From: DASXYG01 sp036502625
Lineage (GTDB): Bacteria; Actinomycetota; Actinomycetes; Streptosporangiales; Streptosporangiaceae
Reading direction: 5' to 3'
Length of the DNA: 64,000 bases
NCBI GenBank assembly: GCA_036502625.1
Contig: DASXYG010000123.1
Span: 1 to 64,000, forward strand
This document shows positions 17,111 through 25,949 of this stretch, piece by piece. The position numbers and the translations under genes are program-made. Position 1 is the stretch's first letter. Each line of letters opens with the position of its first letter. Under the pieces are notes generated by a model. That model ran no database searches, was not told where the DNA came from, and worked only from the letters and a program-made list of their open reading frames with translations.

Positions 17111-18223
17111 ATGGCAGTAACGGCACGGATCGAACATGTGGGCAGCCTGCTGCGCCCGGCGGACCTCATCGCCGCGCGCGGCCGCCACGCGCGCGGCGAG
17201 CTCGATGACGCGGCGTTCAAGCGGATCGAGGACGCCGCCGTACGCGATGTCGTCGCGCTCCAGGAGGACGCCGGGTGCCCGGTCGTCACCGACGGCGAGC
17301 TGCGCCGCGACTCCTTCCAGAGCGAGCTGACCGCCGCCTGCGACGGGTTCACCGGCGTCGACATGGACGCCTGGCTGCACGGCGCCTGGCACTCCGAGAC
17401 CTTCGGCGACGCGACCGTCGACCGCCCCGACGACCTGGCCGTCACCTCCCGGCTGCGCCGCCGCCGCGGCCTCGCCGCCGAGGAGTTCGCGTTCCTGCGC
17501 GCGGTGACCGGCGCCCTGCCGAAGGTCACGCTGCCGAGCCCGACGCTGTTCGCCAACCTGTGGTCGCCGGAGCGGTCCACGTCCGCGTACCCGACGCTCG
17601 ACGCGTTCATGGCCGACGTCGTGGACATCCTGTGCGACGAGGTCCGCGAGCTCGTCCGGCTCGGCTGTACGTACATCCAGCTCGACGCCCCGCACTACCC
17701 GCTGCTCATCGACCCCGTCTGGCGCGACTTCTACACCGCGCGTGGCTGGACGGTCGACCGCTGGCTCGGCTACGGCGTCGAGCTGGACAACGCGGTGATC
17801 GCCGCCGGGTCGCCCGCGACGTTCGGCTTCCACCTGTGCCGCGGCAACCAGCACAGCCGCTGGCTCGTGGCCGGCGGCTATGACGCGATCGCCGCGCCGG
17901 TCTTCGGCGGCATCGACGCGCACCGGCTGCTGCTCGAGTACGACGACGACCGCTCCGGCGGGTTCGACCCGCTGCGCCTGGTCCGCGACGGCACGACGGT
18001 CGTGCTCGGCCTGGTCACCACCAAGACGCCGCGCCAGGAGACCGTCGAGGAGCTGACCGCGCGGGTCGCCGATGCGGCCCGGGTGCTCGGCCGCGACCGC
18101 CTCGCCGTCGGCACGCAGTGCGGCTTCGCGACGTCCGTCGAGGGCAATGCGGTCACCGTCGCGGACGAGCGCGCCAAGCTGCGGACGCTGGTGGAGACGG
18201 CGGAGCGCGCGTTCGGTGCGTGA
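17111..18223 (+). CDS. MetE C-terminal-like (cobalamin-independent methionine synthase II) family protein
   Basis: The product is 370 residues with the MetE catalytic-barrel pattern: HVGSLLRPADL, PVVTDGELRRDSF, YIQLDAPHYPLL, HLCRGN and, near the end, GTQCGFATSVEGN. His and Cys of the last two motifs are the usual Zn ligands. It lacks the N-terminal barrel of true MetE. Stand-alone members of this family take part in methyl transfer or in catabolism of betaine-like or thiol compounds. It is the last gene of the operon starting at 13886. Confidence 0.83.
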   Translation: MAVTARIEHVGSLLRPADLIAARGRHARGELDDAAFKRIEDAAVRDVVALQEDAGCPVVTDGELRRDSFQSELTAACDGFTGVDMDAWLHGAWHSETFGDATVDRPDDLAVTSRLRRRRGLAAEEFAFLRAVTGALPKVTLPSPTLFANLWSPERSTSAYPTLDAFMADVVDILCDEVRELVRLGCTYIQLDAPHYPLLIDPVWRDFYTARGWTVDRWLGYGVELDNAVIAAGSPATFGFHLCRGNQHSRWLVAGGYDAIAAPVFGGIDAHRLLLEYDDDRSGGFDPLRLVRDGTTVVLGLVTTKTPRQETVEELTARVADAARVLGRDRLAVGTQCGFATSVEGNAVTVADERAKLRTLVETAERAFGA

Positions 18224-18296
18224 CAGCGGCGCCGGTTTGGGTAGGGGGCAAGCGCCGACCATAATGATCTTGACGGTTCTCGTGTGAGGAGTGGCG

Positions 18297-18788
18297 ATGC
18301 GGCTGCGCTGGGAGTACCTGCCGGAGCGCGTGGTGACCGGGGTCTTCATGATCCACTCGGGCTGGGGCAAGCTGCGGGCCGACGAGGAGCGCGCCGCCGG
18401 CCTGCACGGCATGGCCGCCGGCACGTACCCGCGGTTCGGCAAGGTCTCGCCGAACGTGTTCGCCAAGGCGCTCGGCGCCGGTGAGATCGGCCTCGGCGCG
18501 CTGCTGCTCGCCCCGACCGTGCCCACGCTGGTCGCCGGGTCGGCGCTGACCGCGTTCTCCGGCGGCCTGATCGGCCTCTACTGGAAGACCCCCGGCATGC
18601 GCGAGCCGGGCAGCATCTGGCCGACGCCCCAGGGCATGGCGCTGGCCAAGGACAGTTGGCTGGTGGGCATCGGCGCCGGCATGGTCCTCGGCGGCCTGCG
18701 CCCGTCCGGCCGCAGGGGCCGCCTCGAGGACCGCAGGAAGCGCAAGGCCGCACGCCGTACGCGCCACGGGCGCGGTGCACAGCAGTAA
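18297..18788 (+). CDS. DoxX-like small membrane protein
   Basis: The product is 163 residues with four hydrophobic segments (LPERVVTGVFMIHSGWGKL, ALGAGEIGLGALLLAPT, the following AGSALTAF region, and LVGIGAGMVLGGL) and a very basic C-terminal tail. The pattern suits the DoxX/SURF4-like superfamily; the function is unknown. ATG 18297 follows GAGGAG with 5-base spacing; a GTG two codons earlier would overlap that site. Confidence 0.7.
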   Translation: MRLRWEYLPERVVTGVFMIHSGWGKLRADEERAAGLHGMAAGTYPRFGKVSPNVFAKALGAGEIGLGALLLAPTVPTLVAGSALTAFSGGLIGLYWKTPGMREPGSIWPTPQGMALAKDSWLVGIGAGMVLGGLRPSGRRGRLEDRRKRKAARRTRHGRGAQQ

Positions 18789-18832
18789 CCTGTTCCCGTT
18801 CACGGCGTCCTCCCCAAGAGGCGGTCCATAGG

Positions 18833-19558
18833 GTGACGCACGCTCGCGAGGCACGAGTCTGGGCGACGATCACCGCACGCTCCGCCGGAGACGGGGCCCG
18901 GGTGTCCCCGGCCGACCTGTGCCATGCCTGCGCGGACCGGCTCGGGCTGGCCGGCGCGGCGATCACCCTCCTGTCCGCCCCCGACCGGCGGCACGTCTCC
19001 GGCATCACCGGCAAGCTGGCCGACGCCCTGGAGGACCTCCAGGCGGTCGTCGGCGAGGGCCCGATCACCGACGCGTGGGAGCGGCGCCGCCCGGTGCTGG
19101 TCCGCGACCTGGCCGCGCCGGAGCGGCGGCGCCGCTGGCCCGCGTTCGCGCAGGCGGCCGTGGAGCTCGGCGCGGGCGCGGTGTTCGCGTTCCCGCTCCA
19201 GGTCGGCGCGATCAGGCTCGGCGTGCTCAGCATGTACCGCGAGGCCGCGGGCCCGCTCACCGACGAGGAGCTCGCCGACGCCCTGGTGTACGCCGACGCG
19301 GCGACGATCCTGACCCTGGAGGGCGGCGCCGACAACGGTTTCGCCGCGCCCGCCGACCTCGATGGGGCCAACGTCGCCTCGACGGCCGTGATATATCAGG
19401 CCACGGGAATGGTCTCGGTCCAATTGGGGAGCAGTGTCGAAGAGGCGTTCGTACGCATTCGCGCGTACGCGTACGCACACGATCGCCGCCTCGCTGATGT
19501 CGCCCGTGATGTCGTCGGCCGCCGGCTCCGTCTGACGGCCGGACCGGAGAACACATGA
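18833..19558 (+). CDS. GAF-ANTAR transcription antiterminator
   Basis: The product has 241 residues. The GAF domain spans about residues 20-150 (LCHACADRLGLAGAAITLL, VVGEGPITDAWERRRPVLV) and a C-terminal ANTAR helical domain lies at about 180-235 (VIYQATGMVSVQLGSSVEEA, then VRIRAYAYAHDRRLADVARD). ANTAR domains bind paired RNA hairpins to prevent termination. GTG 18833 is the best start; the longer frame overlaps the previous gene. Its stop overlaps an ATG of the next GAF-ANTAR gene. Confidence 0.88.
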   Translation: MTHAREARVWATITARSAGDGARVSPADLCHACADRLGLAGAAITLLSAPDRRHVSGITGKLADALEDLQAVVGEGPITDAWERRRPVLVRDLAAPERRRRWPAFAQAAVELGAGAVFAFPLQVGAIRLGVLSMYREAAGPLTDEELADALVYADAATILTLEGGADNGFAAPADLDGANVASTAVIYQATGMVSVQLGSSVEEAFVRIRAYAYAHDRRLADVARDVVGRRLRLTAGPENT

Positions 19559-19599
19559 GCAGCCCGGCCCGGCGGAATCGGGACCCCTCGGAGGTAGGC

Positions 19600-20337
19600 G
19601 TGGACGCACGGCGGCGGCATCTGGCGGAGGCGTTCGTCGAGCTGGCGGACACCATGGTCAACGGTTTCGACATCATCGACTTCCTGCACCTGCTCTCCCG
19701 GCGTACGGCCGAGCTCACCGACGTCAAGGCGGTCGGGCTCGTGGTCACCGACCAGCGCGGCCAACTGCGCCTGGTGGCCGCGTCCACCGAGCAGACGCAC
19801 ATGCTGGAGCTGCTCGAGCTGCAGAACGAGGAGGGGCCGAGCCTCGACTGCTTCCGCTCGGGCGGCGCGGTGCGCGACGTCCACCTGGAGGCCGGGGAGC
19901 GGCGCTGGCCGCGGTTCGCGCCGGCCGCGCGCGACGCGGGGTTCGCGACCGTCGACGCCGTGCCGCTGCGGCTGCGGCGGCAGACGATCGGCGCGCTGAA
20001 CCTGTTCAGTACGTCGGGCGGCGTGGCCGACGAGGACGTCGACGTCGCGCAGGCGCTGGCCGACGTCGCCACGATCGGCATCCTGTCCGCGCGCACGCTG
20101 TCGGAGCACGAGATGGTCGCCGAGCAGTTGCAGAGCACGCTGAACAGCCGGGTGCTGCTGGAGCAGGCGAAGGGTGTGCTGGCCGAGCGGCACGGCCTGT
20201 CGATGGACGTGGCGTTCGAGGTCATGCGCGATGTCGCGCACGACAGGGCGATGCCGTTGAGCGGGCTCGCGGCCGGGGTGGTCGCCGGTGCGGAACTGGT
20301 GGAGCTGCCCGCCGAGAGCGAGGCGAAGGACCGCTAG
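19600..20337 (+). CDS. GAF-ANTAR transcription antiterminator (second in tandem)
   Basis: The product is 245 residues with an N-terminal helix (AEAFVELADTMVNGFDIIDF), a GAF domain (VKAVGLVVTDQRGQLRLVAA, ASTEQTHMLELLELQNEEGP) and C-terminal ANTAR (LNSRVLLEQAKGVLAERHGL, MDVAFEVMRD). A strong GGAGGT six bases upstream supports GTG 19600; the ATG at 19555 overlapping the preceding stop is the alternative. It differs clearly from its neighbour, so this is an old pair rather than a recent duplication. Confidence 0.9.
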   Translation: MDARRRHLAEAFVELADTMVNGFDIIDFLHLLSRRTAELTDVKAVGLVVTDQRGQLRLVAASTEQTHMLELLELQNEEGPSLDCFRSGGAVRDVHLEAGERRWPRFAPAARDAGFATVDAVPLRLRRQTIGALNLFSTSGGVADEDVDVAQALADVATIGILSARTLSEHEMVAEQLQSTLNSRVLLEQAKGVLAERHGLSMDVAFEVMRDVAHDRAMPLSGLAAGVVAGAELVELPAESEAKDR

Positions 20338-20438
20338 GCCGGCCTGGGAGCGCTCGGACGGTCCGGGGTCCGGGGACCGGCCGAGGACGGCCGCGGCGCT
20401 GAGGGCGTGTCAGCGATGGTTCGCGGCCGATTTGGGGA

Positions 20439-20475
20439 GGCGTCCGCATCCCCGGGAGGGGAAGGGGCGGACGCC
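20439..20475. terminator. Terminator hairpin between convergent GAF-ANTAR and LCP genes
   Basis: GGCGTCCGC (20439-20447) and GCGGACGCC (20467-20475) form a 9-bp stem around a GC-rich loop, with flanking G and C runs that extend pairing. Confidence 0.6.
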
Positions 20476-20498
20476 CCGACTGTAGCACCGGCCGATGA

Positions 20499-21893
20499 TC
20501 AGCCGTGCGGGCCGGGCGCGGGGCAGATGTCGCCGACCGGGGTCGAGGACTTCCGCTTGTGGTGCTCCTCCGGCTGCCCGCTCAGCGCCTTCGCGGTCTC
20601 GTCGCGGATCAGCTTCCAGTCGGGGCGGTACGGCATGATCTTCGGCGGCACGAACATCAGCGTGTTGATCTTCGCGTTCCGCACCTTGCCGGAGAGCTGG
20701 ACCAGCGCCGGCAGCAGGTCCTGCGGGATGTCGGTGGACACGGTCCGCTCGGCGGTCGCGGCCAGCCCGGTGAACTTCGTCAGCACGGTCGTCGGGTTCG
20801 CCTGCCGGGCGATGGCCGCGAGCACGCACTTCTGCCGGCCCATCCGTACGTAGTCGCTGCTCCCGGTGCGCGACCGGCCGTACCACAGGGCCTCCTGGCC
20901 GTGCAGCTTCCGGTAGCCGGGCTGGATCACCTGGCCGCGCAGCCCATACGGGATGGGCTTGTCGACGCGCAGCCACACGCCGCCCATGGCGTTGACGATG
21001 TCGGCGAAGTGCGACATGTCCACGAGGGCGTAGTAGTCGACGTGCACCCCGAGGGTCTGGCCGAACACGCCCTTGAGCAGGTCGGCGCCGGGGTGGCGGG
21101 ACCCGGGCATCATGTCGTGGTGGTCCTCGCCGTACTGGTAGACCTCGTTGAGCAGGCCCTCCTCGGTGGGCGGCGCGGCGGTGTAACCCATCGGGAACCG
21201 CTTCGCGGCGGGGCCGGGCGCGAAATGGAAGTGCTCCAGGTTGCGCGGCAGGCTGATCAGCGTGGTCGCGCCCGTACGGACGTCGACGCTGGCGAGGGTC
21301 ATGCTGTCGGTGCGGGTGCCCGTGCGGTCGCTGCCCGCGTCGCCGCCGAGCAGCAGGATGTTCACGCGCGTCTTGCCCGCCCACGGGTCGGCGGCGCGGG
21401 AGTGCCCGGACCGGCGGTCGAACAGGCTGGTCACCAGGTGCCGCTGGACGTAGGCGTAGCGGGACGCCCCGGCGAACGGCACGCACGCCACCGCGCACAG
21501 CACGAGCGTCACCAGGGCGCCGGTCAGCCGCCCCGGCACCCGCATGGCCCTCGGCCGCAGCACCCGGTAGGACCACCAGACGAGCAGCACCCACAGGACG
21601 GCGACGCCGATGGCGCCGTACATCACGCCGGTCAGCCAGCGCGGCTGCACGGACAGCCGCAGCAGCAGGCTGTAGCGGTAGAGCACGAGGTACGCGGCGC
21701 CGCCGAGCAGCGCGAGGTACGCGATGAGCAGCAGCGCGCCCGTCCAGCGGCGGCCGGCGCGCAGGTGGGCGACGCCGGGCAGCACGATCGAGCAGGCGGC
21801 GAGCGCGAGCGCCGCGAAGAGGCCGCCGCGCCGCCGGTGGCCGCGATCGCTTCCGCGGTCCGGCTCTGTCGGCCTGGACTTCACGCGCGCCAT
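20499..21893 (-). CDS. LytR-CpsA-Psr (LCP) family cell-wall glycopolymer ligase
   Basis: This 464-residue protein has an Arg-rich cytosolic start, three to four membrane segments in the first 150 residues, and then the extracytoplasmic LCP catalytic domain. The domain shows VNILLLGGDAGSDRTGTRTDSMTLASVD, LISLPRNLEHF, YYALVDMSHFADIVNAMGGV, LHGQEALWYGRSR and SSDYVRMGRQKCVLAAI. LCP enzymes move wall glycopolymers from a lipid carrier to peptidoglycan. The several N-terminal membrane segments are more than the single one of classic LytR. It is divergent from the Lrp-like gene. Confidence 0.92.
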   Translation of the reverse strand: MARVKSRPTEPDRGSDRGHRRRGGLFAALALAACSIVLPGVAHLRAGRRWTGALLLIAYLALLGGAAYLVLYRYSLLLRLSVQPRWLTGVMYGAIGVAVLWVLLVWWSYRVLRPRAMRVPGRLTGALVTLVLCAVACVPFAGASRYAYVQRHLVTSLFDRRSGHSRAADPWAGKTRVNILLLGGDAGSDRTGTRTDSMTLASVDVRTGATTLISLPRNLEHFHFAPGPAAKRFPMGYTAAPPTEEGLLNEVYQYGEDHHDMMPGSRHPGADLLKGVFGQTLGVHVDYYALVDMSHFADIVNAMGGVWLRVDKPIPYGLRGQVIQPGYRKLHGQEALWYGRSRTGSSDYVRMGRQKCVLAAIARQANPTTVLTKFTGLAATAERTVSTDIPQDLLPALVQLSGKVRNAKINTLMFVPPKIMPYRPDWKLIRDETAKALSGQPEEHHKRKSSTPVGDICPAPGPHG

Positions 21894-22216
21894 GCCACCT
21901 CATTCTGTTCGTCGCTGTTCGCACCTTAGACGCGCATTGTTCCAAATCGGTGTGCGTGTTTGATCATTTGCCGTTTCGTTGCCGCATGTCGGTTTTCCTG
22001 CCCACAAGGCGATCCCGTGCGGTCGTCATCGGACCGTTATGTTCCCCGTTACGCGCCGTGACCTGCATGGCGGCGCCGAGTAAGTGATCTATGCGGGATT
22101 CCGTATGGCGATCCGTGGTGCCGGACGGCGGGCGGGTGCAATCATTCGGCCTCGAATAAGCAAGGACGGGGAGCGGCCGCCACGGGGGGCGGCGGCCGCC
22201 GGGGAGGAGCGCTGCG
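21894..22216. other. Divergent intergenic region (LCP / Lrp-like)
   Basis: No gene was seen in these 323 bases. AT-richer blocks at about 21925-21990 and 22085-22160 are likely promoters. ATTCG/CGAAT arms around four bases (22144-22157) and a GC hairpin at 22173-22199 precede the Lrp-like gene. Confidence 0.55.
22173..22199 (+). promoter_or_regulatory. Leader hairpin immediately upstream of the Lrp-like ribosome site
   Basis: GCGGCCGCC (22173-22181) and GGCGGCCGC (22191-22199) form a 9-bp stem that ends directly before GGGGAGGAG (22201-22209). It could hinder or time translation, or end transcription from upstream. Confidence 0.4.
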
Positions 22217-23131
22217 GTGCTCGATGCGGTTGACGCTGCGCTGATACAGGAGCTCCAGCTCGACGGCCGCGCCACATTCCAGACGCTCGGCGACCGCGTC
22301 GGCATGTCGCGTACGGCGGTCCGCGCCCGCGTGCGCCGCCTGCTCGACACCGGCGCGCTGCGCGTGGTCGGCGTGATCAACGCCGAGGTGCTCGGCATCG
22401 GGGCGCGCGCGCTCGTGTCGATCGGCGTCGAGGGCCCGGCGGCCGTCCTGATGGGCGAGCTGTCCCGGCGCGACGCCGTCACGTTCGCCGCGCTGGTCGC
22501 CGGCCGGCACGCGATCGTCGCCGAGGTGCGCGCACGCGACGACGGCGAGCTGGCCGCCGAGCTCGACGACATCCGGCTGCACGCCCGGCTGCGCGCGATG
22601 GACGTCTTCCGCTGCGTGCGCGTCGTCAAGGCCGGCGGCGGCGCGGCGGTGCCGGCCGCGTTACATGCCGGGCTGACGCTCGACGACACCGACTGGCGGC
22701 TGATGCGCGAGCTGCAGCGCGACGGCCGCGCGCCGTACGCCCGGCTCGCCCGGTTCGTCGGCCTGTCCCAGGCGGCCACCCGCGCCCGCGTGGTGCGGCT
22801 CATCGAGGCGTGCGCCGTGCAGGTCACCGGGGTCGTGGACGCCGCGGCGGCGGGGACGGACGAGAGCGCGGGCCTCGGCCTGCGGGTGCGCGGCGACGTC
22901 GCCACGTGCGCGGAGAAGATCGCCGGGCTCGTCGGCACCGAGACCGTGCTGACCGGCTACGGCCGCTACGACATCGTGGCGGTGCTGAACGCCGAGGACC
23001 GCGCCCGGCTGCTGAACCGCATCGAGACGGTGCGGGCCGTACCCGAGGTGCGCGCCGCCGAGTCGTGGCACCACCTCGCGGTCTCCCGCCCCGTACGACG
23101 GTCCGACACCGAGGCGGCGGCGTCCGCCTGA
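22217..23131 (+). CDS. Lrp/AsnC-family regulator with two HTH domains
   Basis: The 304-residue protein is a duplicated Lrp/AsnC. HTH-1 is at about 1-55 (LDAVDAALIQELQLDGRATF, SRTAVRARVRRLLDTGAL), a degenerate first ligand domain follows, then HTH-2 at about 155-215 (LDDTDWRLMRELQRDGRAPY, VGLSQAATRARVVRLIE). A C-terminal RAM ligand domain ends with GRYDIVAVLNAEDRARLLNR. Single-HTH Lrp proteins are about 150 residues, so this is a tandem fusion as seen in actinomycetes. GTG 22217 follows GGAGGAG. The effector is probably an amino acid. Confidence 0.9.
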   Translation: MLDAVDAALIQELQLDGRATFQTLGDRVGMSRTAVRARVRRLLDTGALRVVGVINAEVLGIGARALVSIGVEGPAAVLMGELSRRDAVTFAALVAGRHAIVAEVRARDDGELAAELDDIRLHARLRAMDVFRCVRVVKAGGGAAVPAALHAGLTLDDTDWRLMRELQRDGRAPYARLARFVGLSQAATRARVVRLIEACAVQVTGVVDAAAAGTDESAGLGLRVRGDVATCAEKIAGLVGTETVLTGYGRYDIVAVLNAEDRARLLNRIETVRAVPEVRAAESWHHLAVSRPVRRSDTEAAASA

Positions 23132-23210
23132 CGGATCCGGTCGTCCGGGATCGGTAGGTTTCCTACCGACGGGGCACCCCGGACGACGTCCGGGCTGGGA
23201 GGAGCGGGCG

Positions 23211-24812
23211 ATGCCGGGGTTGGACTTCTTCATACTGGCCGTCGGGGCCGTGGCGGTCGCGGCGGTGGCCAGGCGGCTCGGGCTGCCGGTGCCGATCGTG
23301 CTGGTGGTGGCGGGCCTCGGCGCGTCGTTCGCGCCCGGCGTGCCCGACTACGCGCTGAACTCCGAGCTGATCCTGCTGGTGTTCCTGCCGCCGCTGCTGT
23401 ACTCCGCGACGCTCGACAGCTCCTACCTGGGCCTGCGCGCAAACGCGCGGCAGGTCGGGCTGCTGTCGGTGGGGCTGGTGCTGTTCAGCACCGTCGGCGT
23501 CGGGTTCGCGGTGCACGCCATGATCCCGGCGCTGCCGCTGGCCGTGACGTTCGCGCTCGGCGCGATCGTGGCGCCGCCCGACGCCCTGTCGGCGGTGGCC
23601 ATCGCGCGCCGGCTCGGGCTGCCGCGCCGCCTGGTGACGGTCCTCGTCGGGGAGAGCCTGTTCAACGACGCGACCGCGCTGACCGTCTACCGCGTCGCGG
23701 TGGCCGCGGCCGCGGGCGAGGGCGTGTCGCTGCTGACCGGCGTCGGCGAGTTCGTGCTCGCGGCGGTCGGCGGCGTGGTGGTCGGTCTGGTCCTCGGCCC
23801 GCTGATCCACATGCTGCGCCGCCGCCTGAAGGACCCCCTGGTGGAGAGCGCCCTGTCGGTGCTCGTGCCGTTCGCGGCGTACCTCGTGGCCGAGTCCTTC
23901 GAGGCGTCCGGGGTGCTCGCCGTGGTCGTGGTCGGCCTGTACCTCGGCCACCGCTCCGGCGAGGTCGGCTACGCCACCCGGCTGGAGGAGCACGCCGTGT
24001 GGAAGATGGTCGTCTTCCTCATGGAGTCGATGGTGTTCGCGCTGATCGGCCTGCAACTGCGGCCGATCCTGCACGGGCTGTCCGGCTACGGCTGGCAGCA
24101 GCTCGCGGTGTACGGCCTGGTGGTGTTCGGGCTGGTCGTGGCGTTGCGGTTCGTGTGGGTGTTCCCCGCGTCGTACCTGCCGCGCAAGCTGGTCAAGAAG
24201 ATCGGCGAGCACGACCCGTGGTCGGCGCGGCAGACGGTCGCGGTGTCGTGGGCGGGCATGCGCGGCGTGGTGTCGCTGGCCGCCGCCGTGGCCATCCCCA
24301 CGATGACCGACGCCGGCACCCCGTTCCCCGGCCGCGACCTGCTGCTGTTCCTCACGTTCTGCGCCGTGCTCGGCACCTTGCTCGTCCAGGGCCTGTCGTT
24401 CCCCGCGCTGATCCGGTGGCTGCACATCGGCAGCGCCGACAAGGAGCAGTACAAGGACAACCTCGCCGAGGCGCAGGCGCAGTACGAGGCCGCCCGCGCC
24501 GGCCAGGCGGTGCTCGACGAACTGGCCGAGGGCCGCGACGGCGTGGTGCCGCCGCCCGAGCACGTCACCGACTGGCTGCGCGGCCAGAGCGAGTTCCGCG
24601 CCAACTCCGTGTGGGAGCGCCTCGGCGGCGGCACCGGGCCGGGCGGCGAGGAGACGCCCAGCTCCGCGCACCGCCGCGCCCGCCTGGCGATGCTCAACGC
24701 CGAGCGCGCGACGTTCGTGCGGATGCGCGACGAACGCCGCATCGACGACGAGGTGATGCGGCGTGTGCTGCACGAACTCGACCTGGAAGAGGCCCAGCTC
24801 GCCCGCGAATGA
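23211..24812 (+). CDS. Na+/H+ antiporter, CPA1 (NhaP/YjcE-like) family
   Basis: The product has 533 residues and about 12 membrane segments. Ion-path motifs are LGAIVAPPDALSAVAIARRL (PPDA), VLVGESLFNDATALTVYRVA (ESLFND) and SWAGMRGVVSLAAAVAIP. A cytosolic C-terminal tail of about 120 charged residues follows. It exchanges Na+ or K+ for protons at the cytoplasmic membrane. ATG 23211 follows GGAGGAG. The convergent neighbour encodes a UBP zinc finger, a domain often linked or fused to this antiporter class in actinomycetes. Confidence 0.92.
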   Translation: MPGLDFFILAVGAVAVAAVARRLGLPVPIVLVVAGLGASFAPGVPDYALNSELILLVFLPPLLYSATLDSSYLGLRANARQVGLLSVGLVLFSTVGVGFAVHAMIPALPLAVTFALGAIVAPPDALSAVAIARRLGLPRRLVTVLVGESLFNDATALTVYRVAVAAAAGEGVSLLTGVGEFVLAAVGGVVVGLVLGPLIHMLRRRLKDPLVESALSVLVPFAAYLVAESFEASGVLAVVVVGLYLGHRSGEVGYATRLEEHAVWKMVVFLMESMVFALIGLQLRPILHGLSGYGWQQLAVYGLVVFGLVVALRFVWVFPASYLPRKLVKKIGEHDPWSARQTVAVSWAGMRGVVSLAAAVAIPTMTDAGTPFPGRDLLLFLTFCAVLGTLLVQGLSFPALIRWLHIGSADKEQYKDNLAEAQAQYEAARAGQAVLDELAEGRDGVVPPPEHVTDWLRGQSEFRANSVWERLGGGTGPGGEETPSSAHRRARLAMLNAERATFVRMRDERRIDDEVMRRVLHELDLEEAQLARE

Positions 24813-24818
24813 GGCCGG

Positions 24819-24832
24819 GGAGAAATTTCTCC
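24819..24832. promoter_or_regulatory. 14-bp perfect palindrome just after the antiporter stop
   Basis: GGAGAAATTTCTCC begins 7 bases after the stop. Its central AAATTT is striking in this GC-rich DNA. The role is unclear; it could be part of termination or a protein site. Confidence 0.35.
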
Positions 24833-24887
24833 GCCGTTCCGCGTCATAACGAGCCCGCCGGTCCGTATGGAGTACATGCGGCCGTCA

Positions 24888-24913
24888 CCGGGCTCGAGGA
24901 GGGGCGAGCCCGG
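24888..24913. terminator. Terminator hairpin between antiporter and UBP zinc-finger genes
   Basis: CCGGGCTCG (24888-24896) and CGAGCCCGG (24905-24913) form a perfect 9-bp stem with an 8-base loop between convergent genes. Confidence 0.65.
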
Positions 24914-24952
24914 CGGCGGCCCCGAACGGCCACCGCCGGTCACCCCGGGTGA

Positions 24953-25300
24953 TCACACGAGCGACTCGTCGACGAAGCACCAGCGCCACGACTCGCCCGG
25001 CTCGAAGGAGCGCATGATCGGGTGGTTCGTCTCGCGGTGGTGCGCGGTGGCGTGGCGCCAGCGCCCGGTGTCGCAGCAGCCGATGTAGCCGCACGTCAGG
25101 CACTTGCGCAGGTGGACCCAGGTGGTGCCGTTGGCGAGGCATGCCGCGCAGCCCTCGGACGTGCCGGGCTCGGGCTCGGTGTCGGGCAGCTCGGCGACGT
25201 GCGGGCATGCGGGCAGCGTGGGCCGGACCGGGTCGGTGCGCGACGGTGTCGTGCGTGCCGCCGGGTCGGCGTCGTTTCTGTTGCGGCGTCGAAAGATCAT
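24953..25300 (-). CDS. UBP-type zinc-finger protein
   Basis: The product has 115 residues. After a disordered N-terminus of about 30 residues, the ZnF-UBP fold shows CPHVAELP, then GCAACLANGTTWVHLRKCLT, CGYIGCCDTGRWRHATAH and HHRETNHPIMRSFEPGESWR. Cys and His spacing fits the family. In eukaryotes the fold binds ubiquitin C-termini. The bacterial role is unknown, but the gene recurrently accompanies antiporters and redox enzymes. It probably forms an operon with the membrane protein upstream (13-base gap). Confidence 0.88.
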   Translation of the reverse strand: MIFRRRNRNDADPAARTTPSRTDPVRPTLPACPHVAELPDTEPEPGTSEGCAACLANGTTWVHLRKCLTCGYIGCCDTGRWRHATAHHRETNHPIMRSFEPGESWRWCFVDESLV

Positions 25301-25313
25301 GGCGTGTTCGAGA

Positions 25314-25769
25314 TTACCGGTTCGGCTCGGGAATCGGCGGTGTGCGGCCGAGCCGATACGCGCGGACGGCCGCGGCGATCGCCCCCGCGTAACAGACGGC
25401 GAGCGTCCCGGCGCGTACCGCCGTGGCGGCGGCCGCGGTCGTGCTGACGTACGCCGCGGCCAGCGCCAGCACCGCGAGCACCGCGCAGGCGGCGAGCACC
25501 CCGGCGCGCCGGCGCCCGGCCGGCACCAGGAACGCGACCGCGGGCGCGACGACCGCCAGGCCGGAGCCGGTGACCCGGGTGAACCAGCCGGTGAACGGCG
25601 CCGGCACGGACACCGCCACCGCTGTGCTCTGCCCGACGACGGGCCCGTTCGCGGCGGCGAGGTCGTGCGCCAGCGACGTGAACGCCGACGGCACGTCCAC
25701 CAGCAGCGGCAGCCCCGGCGCCACCACGGCGAGCACCGCCCACGGCCACGCGGATCGTCGCGTCGTCAC
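25314..25769 (-). CDS. Small integral membrane protein, unknown family
   Basis: The product is 151 residues with four hydrophobic segments separated by short loops (WPWAVLAVVAPGLPLLV, GLAVVAPAVAFLVPAG, VLAACAVLAVLALAAAYVST, AGTLAVCYAGAIAAAV). GTG 25769 follows GAGGAGAG. It is the first gene of the pair with the UBP zinc-finger protein. No domain is recognised. Confidence 0.68.
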   Translation of the reverse strand: MTTRRSAWPWAVLAVVAPGLPLLVDVPSAFTSLAHDLAAANGPVVGQSTAVAVSVPAPFTGWFTRVTGSGLAVVAPAVAFLVPAGRRRAGVLAACAVLAVLALAAAYVSTTAAAATAVRAGTLAVCYAGAIAAAVRAYRLGRTPPIPEPNR

Positions 25770-25949
25770 CGGCTCTCCTCTCGACGGCGGGCAGCGTACG
25801 GCACACGGGCAGGGAAGCGTGTGGCATTAGGGGCAGAAATCCGGGCGTTCCGCGCCTTACGCTGAGTCGCAGACGCGGCTACCGGTCGGCGCGGCCAGGC
25901 GTGATGGCCACGTTCTGCCACCTGGTCGTGATCGCGGCGCCGATTCGGC

